42,448 nt of DNA from Nemertoderma westbladi (lineage: Eukaryota > Xenacoelomorpha > Nemertodermatida > Nemertodermatidae): positions 20,001 through 62,448 of the forward strand of contig JAUCBJ010008909.1 of the NCBI GenBank assembly GCA_032718475.1, in the 5' to 3' direction. The position numbers and the translations under genes were made by a program. The notes below the pieces were generated by a model. The model saw only the letters and a program-made list of their open reading frames with translations, made no database searches and was not told where the DNA came from. Shown piece by piece: positions 18,194 to 32,201 of the stretch (the first letter of the stretch is position 1; every line of letters starts with the position of its first letter).

Positions 18194-21100
18194 AAATTAT
18201 AGAAGTAGTACAAGATACTAGTGTTTAGGCGTATTCATATGTTAATAACAACAAATTATAGAAGTAGTACAAGATACTAGTGTTTAGGCGTATTCATATG
18301 TTAACAAATTATAGAAGTAGTACAAGATACTAGTGTTTAGGCGTATTCATATGTTAATAACAACAAATTATAGAAGTAGTACAAGATACTAGTGTTTAGG
18401 CGTATTCATATGTTAATAACAACAAATTATTGAAGTAGTACAAGATACTAGTGTTTAGGCGTATTCATATGTTAATAACAACAAATTATTGAAGTAGTAC
18501 AAGATACTAGTGTTTAGGCGTATTCATATGTTAATAACAACAAATTATAGAAGTAGTACAAGATACTAGTGTTTAGGCGTATTCATATGTTAATAACAAC
18601 AAACTATTGAAGTAGTACAAGATACTAGTGTTTAGGCGTATTCATATGTTAATAACAACAAATTATAGAAGTAGTACAAGATACTAGTGTTTAGGCGTAT
18701 TCATATGTTAATAACAACAAACTATTGAAGTAGTACAAGATACTAGTGTTTAGGCGTATTCATATGTTAATAACAACAAATTATTGAAGTAGTACAAGAT
18801 ACTAGTGTTTAGGCGTATTCATATGTTAATAACAACAAATTATTGAAGTAGTACAAGATACTAGTGTTTAGGCGTATTCATATGTTAATAACAACAAATT
18901 ATTGAAGTAGTACAAGATACTAGTGTTTAGGCGTATTCATATGTTAATAACAACAAATTATAGAAGTAGTACAAGATACTAGTGTTTAGGCGTATTCATA
19001 TGTTAATAACAACAAATTATTGAAGTAGTACAAGATACTAGTGTTTAGGCGTATTCATATGTTAATAACAACAAATTATTGAAGTAGTACAAGATACTAG
19101 TGTTTAGGCGTATTCATATGTTAATAACAACAAATTATTGAAGTAGTACAAGATACTAGTGTTTAGGCGTATTCATATGTTAATAACAACAAATTATAGA
19201 AGTAGTACAAGATACTAGTGTTTAGGCGTATTCATATGTTAATAACAACAAACTATTGAAGTAGTACAAGATACTAGTGTTTAGGCGTATTCATATGTTA
19301 ATAACAACAAATTATAGAAGTAGTACAAGATACTAGTGTTTAGGCGTATTCATATGTTAATAACAACAAATTATTGAAGTAGTACAAGATACTAGTGTTT
19401 AGGCGTATTCATATGTTAATAACAACAAATTATAGAAGTAGTACAAGATACTAGTGTTTAGGCGTATTCATATGTTAATAACAACAAATTATAGAAGTAG
19501 TACAAGATACTAGTGTTTAGGCGTATTCATATGTTAATAACAACAAATTATTGAAGTAGTACAAGATACTAGTGTTTAGGCGTATTCATATGTTAATAAC
19601 AACAAATTATAGAAGTAGTACAAGATACTAGTGTTTAGGCGTATTCATATGTTAATAACAACAAATTATTGAAGTAGTACAAGATACTAGTGTTTAGGCG
19701 TATTCATATGTTAATAACAACAAACTATTGAAGTAGTACAAGATACTAGTGTTTAGGCGTATTCATATGTTAATAACAACAAATTATAGAAGTAGTACAA
19801 GATACTAGTGTTTAGGCGTATTCATATGTTAATAACAACAAATTATTGAAGTAGTACAAGATACTAGTGTTTAGGCGTATTCATATGTTAATAACAACAA
19901 ATTATAGAAGTAGTACAAGATACTAGTGTTTAGGCGTATTCATATGTTAATAACAACAAATTATTGAAGTAGTACAAGATACTAGTGTTTAGGCGTATTC
20001 ATATGTTAATAACAACAAATTATTGAAGTAGTACAAGATACTAGTGTTTAGGCGTATTCATATGTTAATAACAACAAATTATAGAAGTAGTACAAGATAC
20101 TAGTGTTTAGGCGTATTCATATGTTAATAACAACAAATTATTGAAGTAGTACAAGATACTAGTGTTTAGGCGTATTCATATGTTAATAACAACAAATTAT
20201 AGAAGTAGTACAAGATACTAGTGTTTAGGCGTATTCATATGTTAATAACAACAAATTATTGAAGTAGTACAAGATACTAGTGTTTAGGCGTATTCATATG
20301 TTAATAACAACAAATTATAGAAGTAGTACAAGATACTAGTGTTTAGGCGTATTCATATGTTAATAACAACAAATTATTGAAGTAGTACAAGATACTAGTG
20401 TTTAGGCGTATTCATATGTTAATAACAACAAATTATAGAAGTAGTACAAGATACTAGTGTTTAGGCGTATTCATATGTTAATAACAACAAATTATAGAAG
20501 TAGTACAAGATACTAGTGTTTAGGCGTATTCATATGTTAATAACAACAAATTATTGAAGTAGTACAAGATACTAGTGTTTAGGCGTATTCATATGTTAAT
20601 AACAACAAATTATAGAAGTAGTACAAGATACTAGTGTTTAGGCGTATTCATATGTTAATAACAACAAATTATTGAAGTAGTACAAGATACTAGTGTTTAG
20701 GCGTATTCATATGTTAATAACAACAAATTATAGAAGTAGTACAAGATACTAGTGTTTAGGCGTATTCATATGTTAATAACAACAAATTATAGAAGTAGTA
20801 CAAGATACTAGTGTTTAGGCGTATTCATATGTTAATAACAACAAACTATTGAAGTAGTACAAGATACTAGTGTTTAGGCGTATTCATATGTTAATAACAA
20901 CAAATTATAGAAGTAGTACAAGATACTAGTGTTTAGGCGTATTCATATGTTAATAACAACAAATTATTGAAGTAGTACAAGATACTAGTGTTTAGGCGTA
21001 TTCATATGTTAATAACAACAAATTATAGAAGTAGTACAAGATACTAGTGTTTAGGCGTATTCATATGTTAATAACAACAAATTATAGAAGTAGTACAAGA

Positions 21101-23149
21101 TACTAGTGTTTAGGCGTATTCATATGTTAATAACAACAAATTATTGAAGTAGTACAAGATACTAGTGTTTAGGCGTATTCATATGTTAATAACAACAAAT
21201 TATAGAAGTAGTACAAGATACTAGTGTTTAGGCGTATTCATATGTTAATAACAACAAATTATAGAAGTAGTACAAGATACTAGTGTTTAGGCGTATTCAT
21301 ATGTTAATAACAACAAATTATAGAAGTAGTACAAGATACTAGTGTTTAGGCGTATTCATATGTTAATAACAACAAATTATAGAAGTAGTACAAGATACTA
21401 GTGTTTAGGCGTATTCATATGTTAATAACAACAAATTATAGAAGTAGTACAAGATACTAGTGTTTAGGCGTATTCATATGTTAATAACAACAAATTATTG
21501 AAGTAGTACAAGATACTAGTGTTTAGGCGTATTCATATGTTAATAACAACAAATTATAGAAGTAGTACAAGATACTAGTGTTTAGGCGTATTCATATGTT
21601 AATAACAACAAATTATAGAAGTAGTACAAGATACTAGTGTTTAGGCGTATTCATATGTTAATAACAACAAATTATTGAAGTAGTACAAGATACTAGTGTT
21701 TAGGCGTATTCATATGTTAATAACAACAAATTATAGAAGTAGTACAAGATACTAGTGTTTAGGCGTATTCATATGTTAATAACAACAAATTATTGAAGTA
21801 GTACAAGATACTAGTGTTTAGGCGTATTCATATGTTAATAACAACAAATTATAGAAGTAGTACAAGATACTAGTGTTTAGGCGTATTCATATGTTAATAA
21901 CAACAAATTATAGAAGTAGTACAAGATACTAGTGTTTAGGCGTATTCATATGTTAATAACAACAAACTATTGAAGTAGTACAAGATACTAGTGTTTAGGC
22001 GTATTCATATGTTAATAACAACAAATTATAGAAGTAGTACAAGATACTAGTGTTTAGGCGTATTCATATGTTAATAACAACAAATTATTGAAGTAGTACA
22101 AGATACTAGTGTTTAGGCGTATTCATATGTTAATAACAACAAATTATTGAAGTAGTACAAGATACTAGTGTTTAGGCGTATTCATATGTTAATAACAACA
22201 AATTATAGAAGTAGTACAAGATACTAGTGTTTAGGCGTATTCATATGTTAATAACAACAAATTATTGAAGTAGTACAAGATACTAGTGTTTAGGCGTATT
22301 CATATGTTAATAACAACAAATTATAGAAGTAGTACAAGATACTAGTGTTTAGGCGTATTCATATGTTAATAACAACAAACTATTGAAGTAGTACAAGATA
22401 CTAGTGTTTAGGCGTATTCATATGTTAATAACAACAAATTATAGAAGTAGTACAAGATACTAGTGTTTAGGCGTATTCATATGTTAATAACAACAAATTA
22501 TAGAAGTAGTACAAGATACTAGTGTTTAGGCGTATTCATATGTTAATAACAACAAACTATTGAAGTAGTACAAGATACTAGTGTTTAGGCGTATTCATAT
22601 GTTAATAACAACAAATTATAGAAGTAGTACAAGATACTAGTGTTTAGGCGTATTCATATGTTAATAACAACAAATTATAGAAGTAGTACAAGATACTAGT
22701 GTTTAGGCGTATTCATATGTTAATAACAACAAATTATAGAAGTAGTACAAGATACTAGTGTTTAGGCGTATTCATATGTTAATAACAACAAATTATTGAA
22801 GTAGTACAAGATACTAGTGTTTAGGCGTATTCATATGTTAATAACAACAAATTATAGAAGTAGTACAAGATACTAGTGTTTAGGCGTATTCATATGTTAA
22901 TAACAACAAATTATAGAAGTAGTACAAGATACTAGTGTTTAGGCGTATTCATATGTTAATAACAACAAACTATTGAAGTAGTACAAGATACTAGTGTTTA
23001 GGCGTATTCATATGTTAATAACAACAAATTATAGAAGTAGTACAAGATACTAGTGTTTAGGCGTATTCATATGTTAATAACAACAAATTATAGAAGTAGT
23101 ACAAGATACTAGTGTTTAGGCGTATTCATATGTTAATAACAACAAACTA
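18194..23149. repeat. 59-bp satellite array, about 84 copies
   Basis: A nearly 5-kb uninterrupted array of a 59-bp unit containing AAGATACTAGTGTTTAGGCG and ATTCATATGTTAATAACAAC. Almost every unit is exactly 59 bp; one near 18253 is 53 bp. The main variation is at one spot, read as AAATTATAG, AAATTATTG or AAACTATTG. Using these as marks, 12 consecutive units (about 20311-20960) show the same order as 12 units 19 copies downstream (about 21432-22081), so multi-unit blocks were duplicated. Homogeneity implies recent amplification or gene conversion. There are no spacers, so it is not a CRISPR array, and no coding potential. Confidence 0.98.
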
Positions 23150-23646
23150 TTTAAGAAAGCTGCATGGAGTACATTATGAATCTGAATACTATTTTTTGTT
23201 GAGAACATCGTCGTCTTTAATATCATGCGGAACGGATCCTATTGGTGACCTCGATGTTAAAGTCCGCTCTATAACCATTTCGACAAACAGCTCTCAGTTA
23301 TTAGTAGTGCCATCCCATGACTGCCACTATGCCATATGCATGCATGTATATTATATAATTAATTATATGGTCAGAGATTCCCAAACACATTTAATTCTTT
23401 CATACCAAATAGTACGTATCTGAAAGAACTTAGTTTTAGATTCATGAAAAACTCAACAAACTCAAACTGAGTTGTTGCAATTGAACATGAACACAGTGAT
23501 AAAAAGAGCTACACATATTCATAAATACTTACTGTTTTGTGCTTTTTTCACTTACTGGTCTGTATGTATGCTTTACTAGTTATATGTATACTTATTTATC
23601 AAGTATATTTATATGTACGCAATTATTATTAAATTAAATGTTATTT
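23150..23646. other. Right flank of satellite, no recognised gene
   Basis: A frame from inside the last satellite unit (23112-23423) reads on through this flank but resembles nothing known to me. AT-rich thereafter. Confidence 0.5.
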
Positions 23647-25296
23647 GCAGCTGAAAATGACTCCCTGAATATGCGTAATATTCCAGGGTGGAACGAGAAT
23701 GTACGAAATTTTAAAAATTCTACGAAAAGTTCGAACATTCTCGAATGGTTTTTAAGCAGTGAAGAGATGCAGGCTCGCCCCATAAGGGTGAACTGCATCG
23801 GCAGTATCTTAAAAGTAAGGCGCCTTTCAAAAGATCCTTACGTCAGTGTAAGAGAAATACGGCTGCTTTTAAAGCAGATAAAAGGGCATCCTCACATTTA
23901 GAGAAGGATAGTCGTGATTTTTGGAACAATGTTAAAAAGGAAAATAATATTAATGTGCCATTACCTAATGTTGTTGGTGGTGCGGTCGGTGCAAAACAAA
24001 TATGCAATATGTTTAAAGATTCTTATTCCGCATTATTTAATTGTAATTCTTCAAATAATGAATTTCATATACGTAGTGTAGATGAGCCTTTATCCCATAC
24101 TAATTTCTCCTCAGATATGATTATTAGTCCTGAGGAAATAAGTTGCGCAATTTCCAATCTTAAGGCTGGTAAAGCAGCTGGACCTGGTGGAATTAGTGCC
24201 GAGAATTTTATATTTGGTGAATGCGATATACTTAATGTTCTATTGTCCATCATTCTATGTACAATAAATCTCCATGGTTACCTTTCTGATAGCTTAATAC
24301 ATAATCATTCTTGTGCCTATAATTTAGGATAAAAACAGCCCCATTGATGATAAAGGTAACTATCGACCGATAGCGTTGTCTGATATCTTTGGCAAATTAT
24401 TCGAATATATTTTATTTGCTCGTATTGAATCATTTTTGATTACAAGTGATTTCCAGTTTTCGTTTTAAGTCAAAGAGTGGTACTGAATTATGTGTTTATA
24501 GCTTAAAATAGGTTATAGATTACTATCTTCACAATGCTTCATCTGTTTATGTATGCTTTCTTAATGCTAGTAAGGCATTTGATAGACTCGTTCATGATAA
24601 ACTCTTTCACAAATTATTAGATAGGAATATACCATTATATATTGTTAGAACTTTAGTTTACTGGTATCGGTTTCAAACTCTACAGGTCAAATGGGGATTT
24701 TTAATGTGTATATGGATAATTTATCGGATATACTATTATGCACTAATGTTGGATGCATGTTTGATGGTTCTAGAATTAACCATCTCATTTACGCTGACGA
24801 CATCTGTTTAAATAATCTAATTCTGCTGTAGGTTTACAAATATTAATCAATGCTTGTTTTGATTACAGTATTAGTCACAATATTTTGTTTAACCTAAAGA
24901 AATCGAAAGTTATGTTTTTCAATGATCGTTTTAGTAACCTAGTTGATATGGCGCCAATGTATTTATATGATAAAATAATTTCTAGAACCGATAAATATAC
25001 CTATTTAGGACATGTAATTCACGAAAGTCGAGAATACGATTATGATATTAAGAATGTAACTAGGGGGTTATACGCACGCGCAAATACATTATATAGGAAA
25101 TTTATTAATTGCAGTAACACCGTGAAATTTACTCTTTTTAGGTCATATATCACGCCTCTTTATTGTAACGCATTATGGTCCGCTCAGAATTATTCTGAAT
25201 ATGTATATAACCGTCTTAAGGTTGCTTATAATTCGGCTGCCCGTATGTTTTTCAAATTGCCTTTCTGTTCTAGTATGTCATTATTTTTTTGGTACT
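23647..25296 (+). pseudogene. Broken LINE reverse transcriptase (5'-truncated)
   Basis: Segments line up in order with a LINE ORF2 protein of Jockey/CR1-like type. IPGWNENVRNFKN (about 23676) is from the linker after the endonuclease. FWNNVKK (about 23920), then EEISCAISNLKAGKAAGPGG (about 24135), is the start of reverse transcriptase. NYRPIALSDIFGK (about 24357) and KAFDR (about 24573) follow. The catalytic YADD is at 24790-24801, and the thumb-like part with LKKSKVMFF and TYLGHVIHE continues to 25296. The upstream endonuclease is missing. Frames change near 23810, 24290, 24460 and again around 24690; an in-frame TAG lies near 24327; the stretch between the VKWG and FDGS regions looks shortened. 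This is a dead copy, inserted just downstream of the satellite. The clade is uncertain. Confidence 0.85.
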
Positions 25297-25706
25297 AACA
25301 ATTTACCGTGTTTCATTCACATTCGATATAGATCTATACAAAGTTTGTACGATAGGGTTAATGTATAATATTGTTTCACTGGTTAATAGGTGCACAATAC
25401 ATAGTTCTAGGATCTTCAATTACATATTTGTCAATAATAATTTACATACAGTATAGTCGCTTAACGACGATAATATCCAACAGTATCACATTATACAACT
25501 TCTCCTATGTGCTATTAATTATTATTATCGGTTGATGTTAATTTTAATATTAATTGTTACCTGGAATAAAGTATAAATAAAAAATATTTATCGTATAACA
25601 TAAGTTTCATGTTACTTTTGTGAAAAATATTAACGAATACAGGGATTTATTAGATACATTCATGACATTATATTATCTATCAAATATAATAAAACTGTTC
25701 TTGTGC
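25297..25706. other. Probable LINE 3' tail and AT-rich spacer
   Basis: No frame is open. The segment up to about 25590, ending near AATAAAGTATAAATAAAAAA, could be the 3' untranslated region of the broken LINE. That boundary is inferred. Confidence 0.4.
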
Positions 25707-25990
25707 GATGTCACCGACTGACTCCCCCATATTAATGGAGTTATCAACAATGTCCAGCAGCTACTGATGTCACCGACTCGCACATATTAATGGAGTTATC
25801 AACAATGTCCAGCAGCTACTGATGTCACCGACTCCCCCATATTAATGGAGTTATCAACAATGTCCAGCATCTACTGATGTCACCGACTGACTCCCCCATA
25901 TTAATGGAGTTATCAACAATGTCCAGCAGCTACTGATGTCACCGACTCCCCCATATTAATGGAGTTATCAACAATGTCCAGCATCTACTG
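25707..25990. repeat. 55/59-bp tandem repeat, five copies
   Basis: Five copies of a unit starting GATGTCACCGACT and containing ATATTAATGGAGTTATCAAC. Units differ by presence of an extra GACT and by CAGCAGC versus CAGCATC. The long-short alternation suggests a two-unit block was duplicated. Confidence 0.93.
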
Positions 25991-26388
25991 ATTTTCATGC
26001 GAAGAATTTATAAACCCGGTACAGTCTTTGTATATTTGTTTAGTCATGCATGCCAAACAAACATACCGTTAATGGCGGTTCACAAACACTGCCCGAAGTT
26101 TCAGCTTCGAAGAAAAATAATGCCCAATTTGTTTAAGTAGATTTCCGGAAAAAAGGTAAGGAGACTTATTGCAAAATAAACAGCCATATAATCTGTTTCT
26201 ATGACTAAGACTTTCACTGTTCTCTAATGGAACAGTGACTACTGTTGACGGTGACACAGAAGAATTTGAAGTGTTATGGGGATTCAGGGAGACACACTTG
26301 CGCCATTCTTGTTCATAATTGTGGTTTAACTATATTCTACGCATGTCCTTAGATCATCATAATGATGATGGATGGGGTGATGGTAACA
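25991..26388. other. Intergenic, nothing recognised
   Basis: No open frame with family resemblance on either strand. A 62-codon minus-strand frame (26069-26257) has no recognisable features. Confidence 0.5.
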
Positions 26389-26830
26389 CCACTCCTCTAT
26401 GGGAGTCCATGCTGGGCTCTAACTGCTGAGGACACCAAATCTCTGGATGGCACATTCACAAGAATGCTACGCCGGGTTCATTGTGTCAAGTACAATGCAC
26501 ACATCTCCAACCAGACACTATACAACATTGGAGGTGTCTCATTGGTTCCCCCAAGCTTGACCCTAGAACAAAGTCGCCTCCGCTTTGCAGGACATTGCTT
26601 CCGCCGTGAGGACAAGCCAGTGCATAATCTTGTACTTTGGCAGCCTCATGGAGTGAATAAGCATGGTGGACAGCCCAAGACTTTCTTGAGACACATCTTA
26701 AAGGACACTGGCCTTGAATATGCGGATGATCTAGCGAATGTCATGGGTGATAGTGGCAGCGCGATTTTGTCGACAGGCCGGCACAGCATTCTTAAAAATG
26801 CAGCTGCAATGCAGCATACCGATCCTAGTA
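26389..26830 (+). pseudogene. LINE 3' remnant (RTE/CFDP2-like)
   Basis: The frame reads LLYGSPCWALT, LDGTFTRMLRR, then RLRFAGHCFRREDKPVHNLV and HGGQPKTFLRHILKDTGL. This arrangement is typical of the C-terminal part of RTE-like LINE proteins often mis-annotated as craniofacial development protein 2. Only the region after the polymerase core is present, so it is a 5'-truncated copy. It is the same family as 2638-2800. The open frame continues to 27063, but the part after about 26760 no longer resembles the family. Confidence 0.75.
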
Positions 26831-28849
26831 GTAGTTCTAATGGAGCAGGACTAGTTACCTTGAACTGTAATCAGAAACACTGCAGGTTGACTATTGTTTA
26901 CATCAGACGGGAGACGGGAGGTTTCCGAACCTCTCCAGCGAAGAATCGAAGACTCCCTCCAGAATCCCTCCAGCATCTCACCATTATTCGAATAGCGATC
27001 TCCCGTTTTACGTTTTCGCGATACGTTTTCGGTTGGCAATTACAGTTTAGGCACTGTAAGTAGAATTTATTGTATTTATTCTGTATTATCTATCTCTATT
27101 TTTGTTGAGACATTTGGGATTTACACGGAGGGTTTTTGATTTTGCCGGCGAATGCCTACAGTAGACCTATTATATGTAACATCACAACATCGGAGGGTCG
27201 ATAGTTTTGTACTTATTTTTACTTATTTTTTACTTATTTTTACTATATCTTTACAAGTTGACACAAATAAACACGCATATTCACGAAAACTTTGTTAGTC
27301 TATTTGTCTAGACGCATATTATCGTATGTGAAACGGAAATCGATTGTAACCAAGTCAGGGCCAGTGTATTAGGGCCAGTTAGAAGGTGAACTTTACAACC
27401 AACAACCAAAAGAACAGAAATTAGGCCTACATTGAGTTCAAGCCCTATGGAATGTATTTATTTACATACATACTTTAGTTTAGTAGCGTTTTATGGTCTG
27501 GTGGTGTTTAAATTGCGCTTATTAATTGGTTATTGTGTCAGCAGACCAGACCCAGACAGTTAGTAGGCCCTATTGTTGGGCCAAATTATCAAGCAAGTAT
27601 ATTTACTACTGTACGAACATAAAGATGTTGAGTTATCATTTACTTTCACTAAACACAAAAATTGATGATTTATTTACTTATCCAATATTGTTGTTTCTGA
27701 TGGTAATTTAAGTTTAGTATGATAGACTGCCAACAGAGTAACTAGATAGTGTAACTTGACGGCCAAATATATCAAATAAACTACAATTAGATAGTGTGAT
27801 ACCGATGAAGTTGGCAGAATGCGGTGGGGGTGGATTTTAGATAAACACAATGTTAATAATAACAGGTGCATGAACCTGATATTTAGTAAGTTAAATTAAT
27901 GTAGGGAGGAAGGTCTACCTGAATTAGGACACTATATTCCAGGACTTATATTTCAATTTTTTTATTCCGACAATCCTGTCCCTTTTAAATACACGGGAGT
28001 CGGTGTCGGAATATAATTATAATCTGTTGTAGCGGTAACTACTCCACATCCACTACTCGGGGCCTAAAGCTATGTTGTACATTATTATTATTATTAATCA
28101 CGTCAAGTTGTAAATATTTTATTTAACAAAATACTATAAAAACGATAAAATGGTTTGCAGCTGAACGAGTTTAATTAAATTAAATTGAATTTTGTTGTTG
28201 GGAACCAAAAGACAGGACAGCAACTGACATGTGACTGACTACAACTGACTCAGTAATTATCCGACTTACACAGTAAATCGATAGAGTATTATATTGTAAA
28301 AGATAATGATTACGGTGTAAATAGGCCTACTCAGTAGGAAAGACTTCAGTAATCTACTCTCCATGTATTTATAGGAAGCCGTTTACACAATAGCCAAGCC
28401 TAGTGGATTGTGAGAACATATTACTTTCAATTAATCAGCTTATGGTATGCTGAAAGTTTATAAAACATATTTTGCGCTAGAATTTAATCTTTTTGTTAAT
28501 TTTGTTGACACTTTTTTGCGCTTTTTTTGTGGTGCAATAAGTCATGGAAATATAAAAGGAATGCAGCAAAAGGTGAGAAAAACACAGCAGAAATAAAGAC
28601 GTCAATTAACAAACTTTTTTATGTATTATTCTAACGAAAATTATCCGTTAAGGAGTGCTTACTTTATTCTATATTAAACAGTAGAGATAGTATTTGGTAA
28701 GCGTTGGGCCTCTAAATTACTTTACGTTAATAGACTAGATAAGGCAAAGGTGAGATAAATTGGCTTTATAAAATAACTTAAATTGGCCCCATAATAGCTA
28801 GTAAATAATGTTTGTTGTCCATTCCACCCGCTAGAAAAACGGTAAGTCT
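26831..28849. other. Gene-free AT-rich stretch
   Basis: No coding or RNA gene is recognised on either strand. It contains a small (ATT)n run near 28083 and TACTTATTTTT repeats near 27210-27240. Short frames here start at non-ATG codons or lack any resemblance. Confidence 0.5.
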
Positions 28850-29335
28850 TTTCATGCTGGAGTTTGTAAACAACAGAAAAGGGGAACCCGCCCAATTAGT
28901 GCACTGTGTGACATCGCAGGGGAATAAGTCGCAAAGAAGGGCTAAGGAATTAATAGCAGTTTGTAGCCCGAGGGTAGGACACCTCAGTATGCGAGGCTCG
29001 GCCCGGCCCCAGTTCCTATAGAGGAGAGGTCACCCAACCACGGAGCCCCCCTCCCGGTTCGCCCAACAGCTACCGCGCCTCGTTAATTCTGGTTGCCACA
29101 TTGTTTCCCCACATTGGGATGCCACAGGCGCAACACCTACATTGTGCAATGCCGCTTTGAAAACAACGCCGCTATACAGCAATTACGTTGTAGGGCAACA
29201 TGATTGGGGCTCCTGCGCTCACCCAAAGGGCCCATTCCTTACGTTGCAAGCCCCAAACTCGCTGAAATTGGGTACCTAAATCAGGACGATAATACTCGTA
29301 AAGTGGCCTGACAAGTTAAGCCTCGAGGGCCAAGA
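28850..29335. other. GC-richer island in AT-rich DNA, identity unknown
   Basis: Base composition shifts to many G/C words such as GAGGCTCGGCCCGGCCCC (near 28992) and GAGCCCCCCTCCCGGTTCGC (near 29043). It does not read as rRNA or tRNA and has no long open frame; the 69-codon frame at 28812-29021 does not begin with ATG. It may be a fragment of an unrecognised mobile element or a small CpG-rich regulatory region. Confidence 0.4.
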
Positions 29336-30051
29336 ATAACCCGTGTTGTTTAAACTCTGTGTTTCTTTACTTAATTGGAATTTATGGACCTCCGCTTGTT
29401 AATCTGTACTTTTTGATGAGAAGCAATCCAAGCGATCCATTTGATGCATACATAAGATTTACTAATATCTTTTGTTGTATTCAAAATGAACTGTATTGTG
29501 AAAATTTTAAGAAAATACCAAGACCAGGAAATTTCGATAAATGAAACTGTAAGTTTTGCTGTATCATAAAGTTTAAACGGAGACTAATGATAGACAATAA
29601 ATTACTGTTGGCCGGCTAAAGATAACGATTCATTCATATTACAGGGAGAGCTGACTTCGTCGTTTGGGAATTCATCATTAGCTTGGCTTGCATGAACTTG
29701 ATGATCTTGCTATTGAATTACTGTACCTATTGAACTTTACAAATTCTACCAGTAAGTCTATAGGCCCGGCTACCAGTAGGCCTACTCTAGTGTATAATAT
29801 GATTTAAAATTCTGCTTTTAGGAAGGCGAACTACAGTATTTAATATCACCTATAATGGTAGTATATTTAATCAATTAACTGTACCCAATTAAGGGTCTAC
29901 ATACAATTGCACAACTCCAGTATACAGTACTTAAATTAGACATGAATTTATATATTATTAAATACAATTACCGGATTATAATATAACAGAATGGAATATA
30001 CAATGGAATGGAATAGAACAGAATATAATAGATAATGAATGCTTTTATGGT
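29336..30051. other. Intergenic, leads into 19-bp array
   Basis: No gene is recognised. Just before the array is a short run of imperfect GGAATA-like repeats (about 29990-30030). Confidence 0.5.
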
Positions 30052-32201
30052 GACAAATAATGCCTGGGACAGATAATGCCTATTGGGACAGATAATGCCT
30101 ATTGGGACAGATAATGCCTATTGGGACAGATAATGCCTATTGGGACAGATAATGCCTATTGGGACAGATAATGCCTATTGGGACAGATAATGCTGCATAT
30201 TGGGACAGATAATGCCTATTGGGACAGATAATGCTGCCTATTGGGACAGATAATGCTGCCTATTGGGACAGATAATGCCTATTGGGACAGATAATGCTTA
30301 TTGGGATAGATAATGCCTATTGGGACATATAGTGCCTATTGGGACATATCGTGCCTATTGGGAGAGATATTGCTGCCTATTGGGACAGATAATGCTGCCT
30401 ATTGGGACAGATAATGCCTATTGGGACAGATAATGCCTATTGGGACAGATAATGCCTATTGGGACAGATAATGCATATTGGGACAGATAATGCCTATTGG
30501 GACAGATAATGCATATTGGGACAGATAATGCCTATTGGGACAGATAATGCTGCCTATTGGGACAGATAATGCCTATTGGGACAGATAATGCTGCCTATTG
30601 GGACAGATAATGCCTATTGGGACAGATAATGCTGCCTATTGGGACAGATAATGCTGCCTATTGGGACAGATAATGCCTATTGGGACAGATAATGCTTATT
30701 GGGATAGATAATGCCTATTGGGACATATAGTGCCTATTGGGACATATCGTGCCTATTGGGAGAGATATTGCTGCCTATTGGGACAGATAATGCTGCCTAT
30801 TGGGACAGATAATGCCTATTGGGACAGATAATGCCTATTGGGACAGATAATGCCTATTGGGACAGATAATGCATATTGGGACAGATAATGCCTATTGGGA
30901 CATATAGTGCCTATTGGGAGAGATATTGCTGCCTATTGGGACAGATAATGCTGCCTATTGGGACAGATAATGCCTATTGGGACAGATAATGCCTATTGGG
31001 ACAGATAATGCCTATTGGGACAGATGATGCCTATTGGGACATATAGTGCCTATTGGGAGAGATATTGCTGCCTATTGGGACAGATAATGCTGCCTATTGG
31101 GACAGATAATGCCTATTGGGACAGATAATGCCTATTGGGACAGATAATGCCTATTGGGACATATAGTGCCTATTGGGAGAGATATTGCTGCCTATTGGGA
31201 CAGATAATGCTGCATATTGGGACAGATAATGCCTATTGGGACAGATAATGCCTATTGGGACAGATAATGCCTATTGGGACAGATAATGCTGCCTATTGGG
31301 ACAGATAATGCCTATTGGGACAGATAATGCCTATTGGGACATATAGTGCCTATTGGGACAGACAATGCAACCTATTGGGACAGATAATGCCTATTGGGAC
31401 AGATAATGCTGCCTATTGGGACAGATAATGCAACCTATTGGGACATATAATGCCTATTGGGACAGATAATGCTGCCTATTGGGACAGATAATGCTGCCTA
31501 TTGGGACAGATAATGCCTATTGGGACAGATAATGCCTATTGAGACATATAATGCCTATTGGGACAGATAATGCAACGTATTGGGACAGATAATGCCTATT
31601 GGGACAGATAATGCTGCCTATTGGGACATATAATGCCTATTGGGACATATATGTTGCTTATTGGGACCGATAATGCTGCCTATTGGGACAGATAATGCTG
31701 CTTATTGGGACATATAATGCCTATTGGGACATATATGTTGCTTATTGGGACCGATAATACTGCCTATTGGGACAGATAATGCCTATTGAGACATATAATG
31801 CCTATTGGGACAGATAATGCAACGTATTGGGACAGATAATGCCTATTGGGACAGATAATGCTGCCTATTGGGACAGATAATGCCTATTGGGACAGATAAT
31901 GCCTATTGGGACCGATAATGCTGCCTATTGGGACAGATAATGCTGCCTATTGGGACATATAATGCCTATTGGGACATATATGTTGCTTATTGGGACCGAT
32001 AATGCTGCCTATTGGGACAGATAATGCCTATTGAGACATATAATGCCTATTGGGACAGATAATGCAACGTATTGGGACAGATAATGCCTATTGGGACAGG
32101 TAATGCTGCCTATTGGGACAGATAATGCCTATTGGGACAGGTAATGCCTATTGGGACCGATAATGCTGCCTATTGGGACAGATAATGCTGCCTATTGGGA
32201 C
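30052..32201. repeat. 19/22-bp tandem array, about 100 copies
   Basis: Unit CCTATTGGGACAGATAATG (19 bp) with a frequent 22-bp form that adds GCT. Variants carrying GACATATAGTG, GAGAGATATTG, GACCGATAATG and GACATATATGTTG mark higher-order blocks. For example, the block starting TTATTGGGATAG near 30298 recurs about 398 bp downstream near 30696. The unit has no coding signal. Confidence 0.97.

Noticed and set aside
18194-23149. Resemblance to a CRISPR array
   Set aside because: Units are contiguous without variable spacers, there are no cas genes, and the context is a eukaryotic genome.
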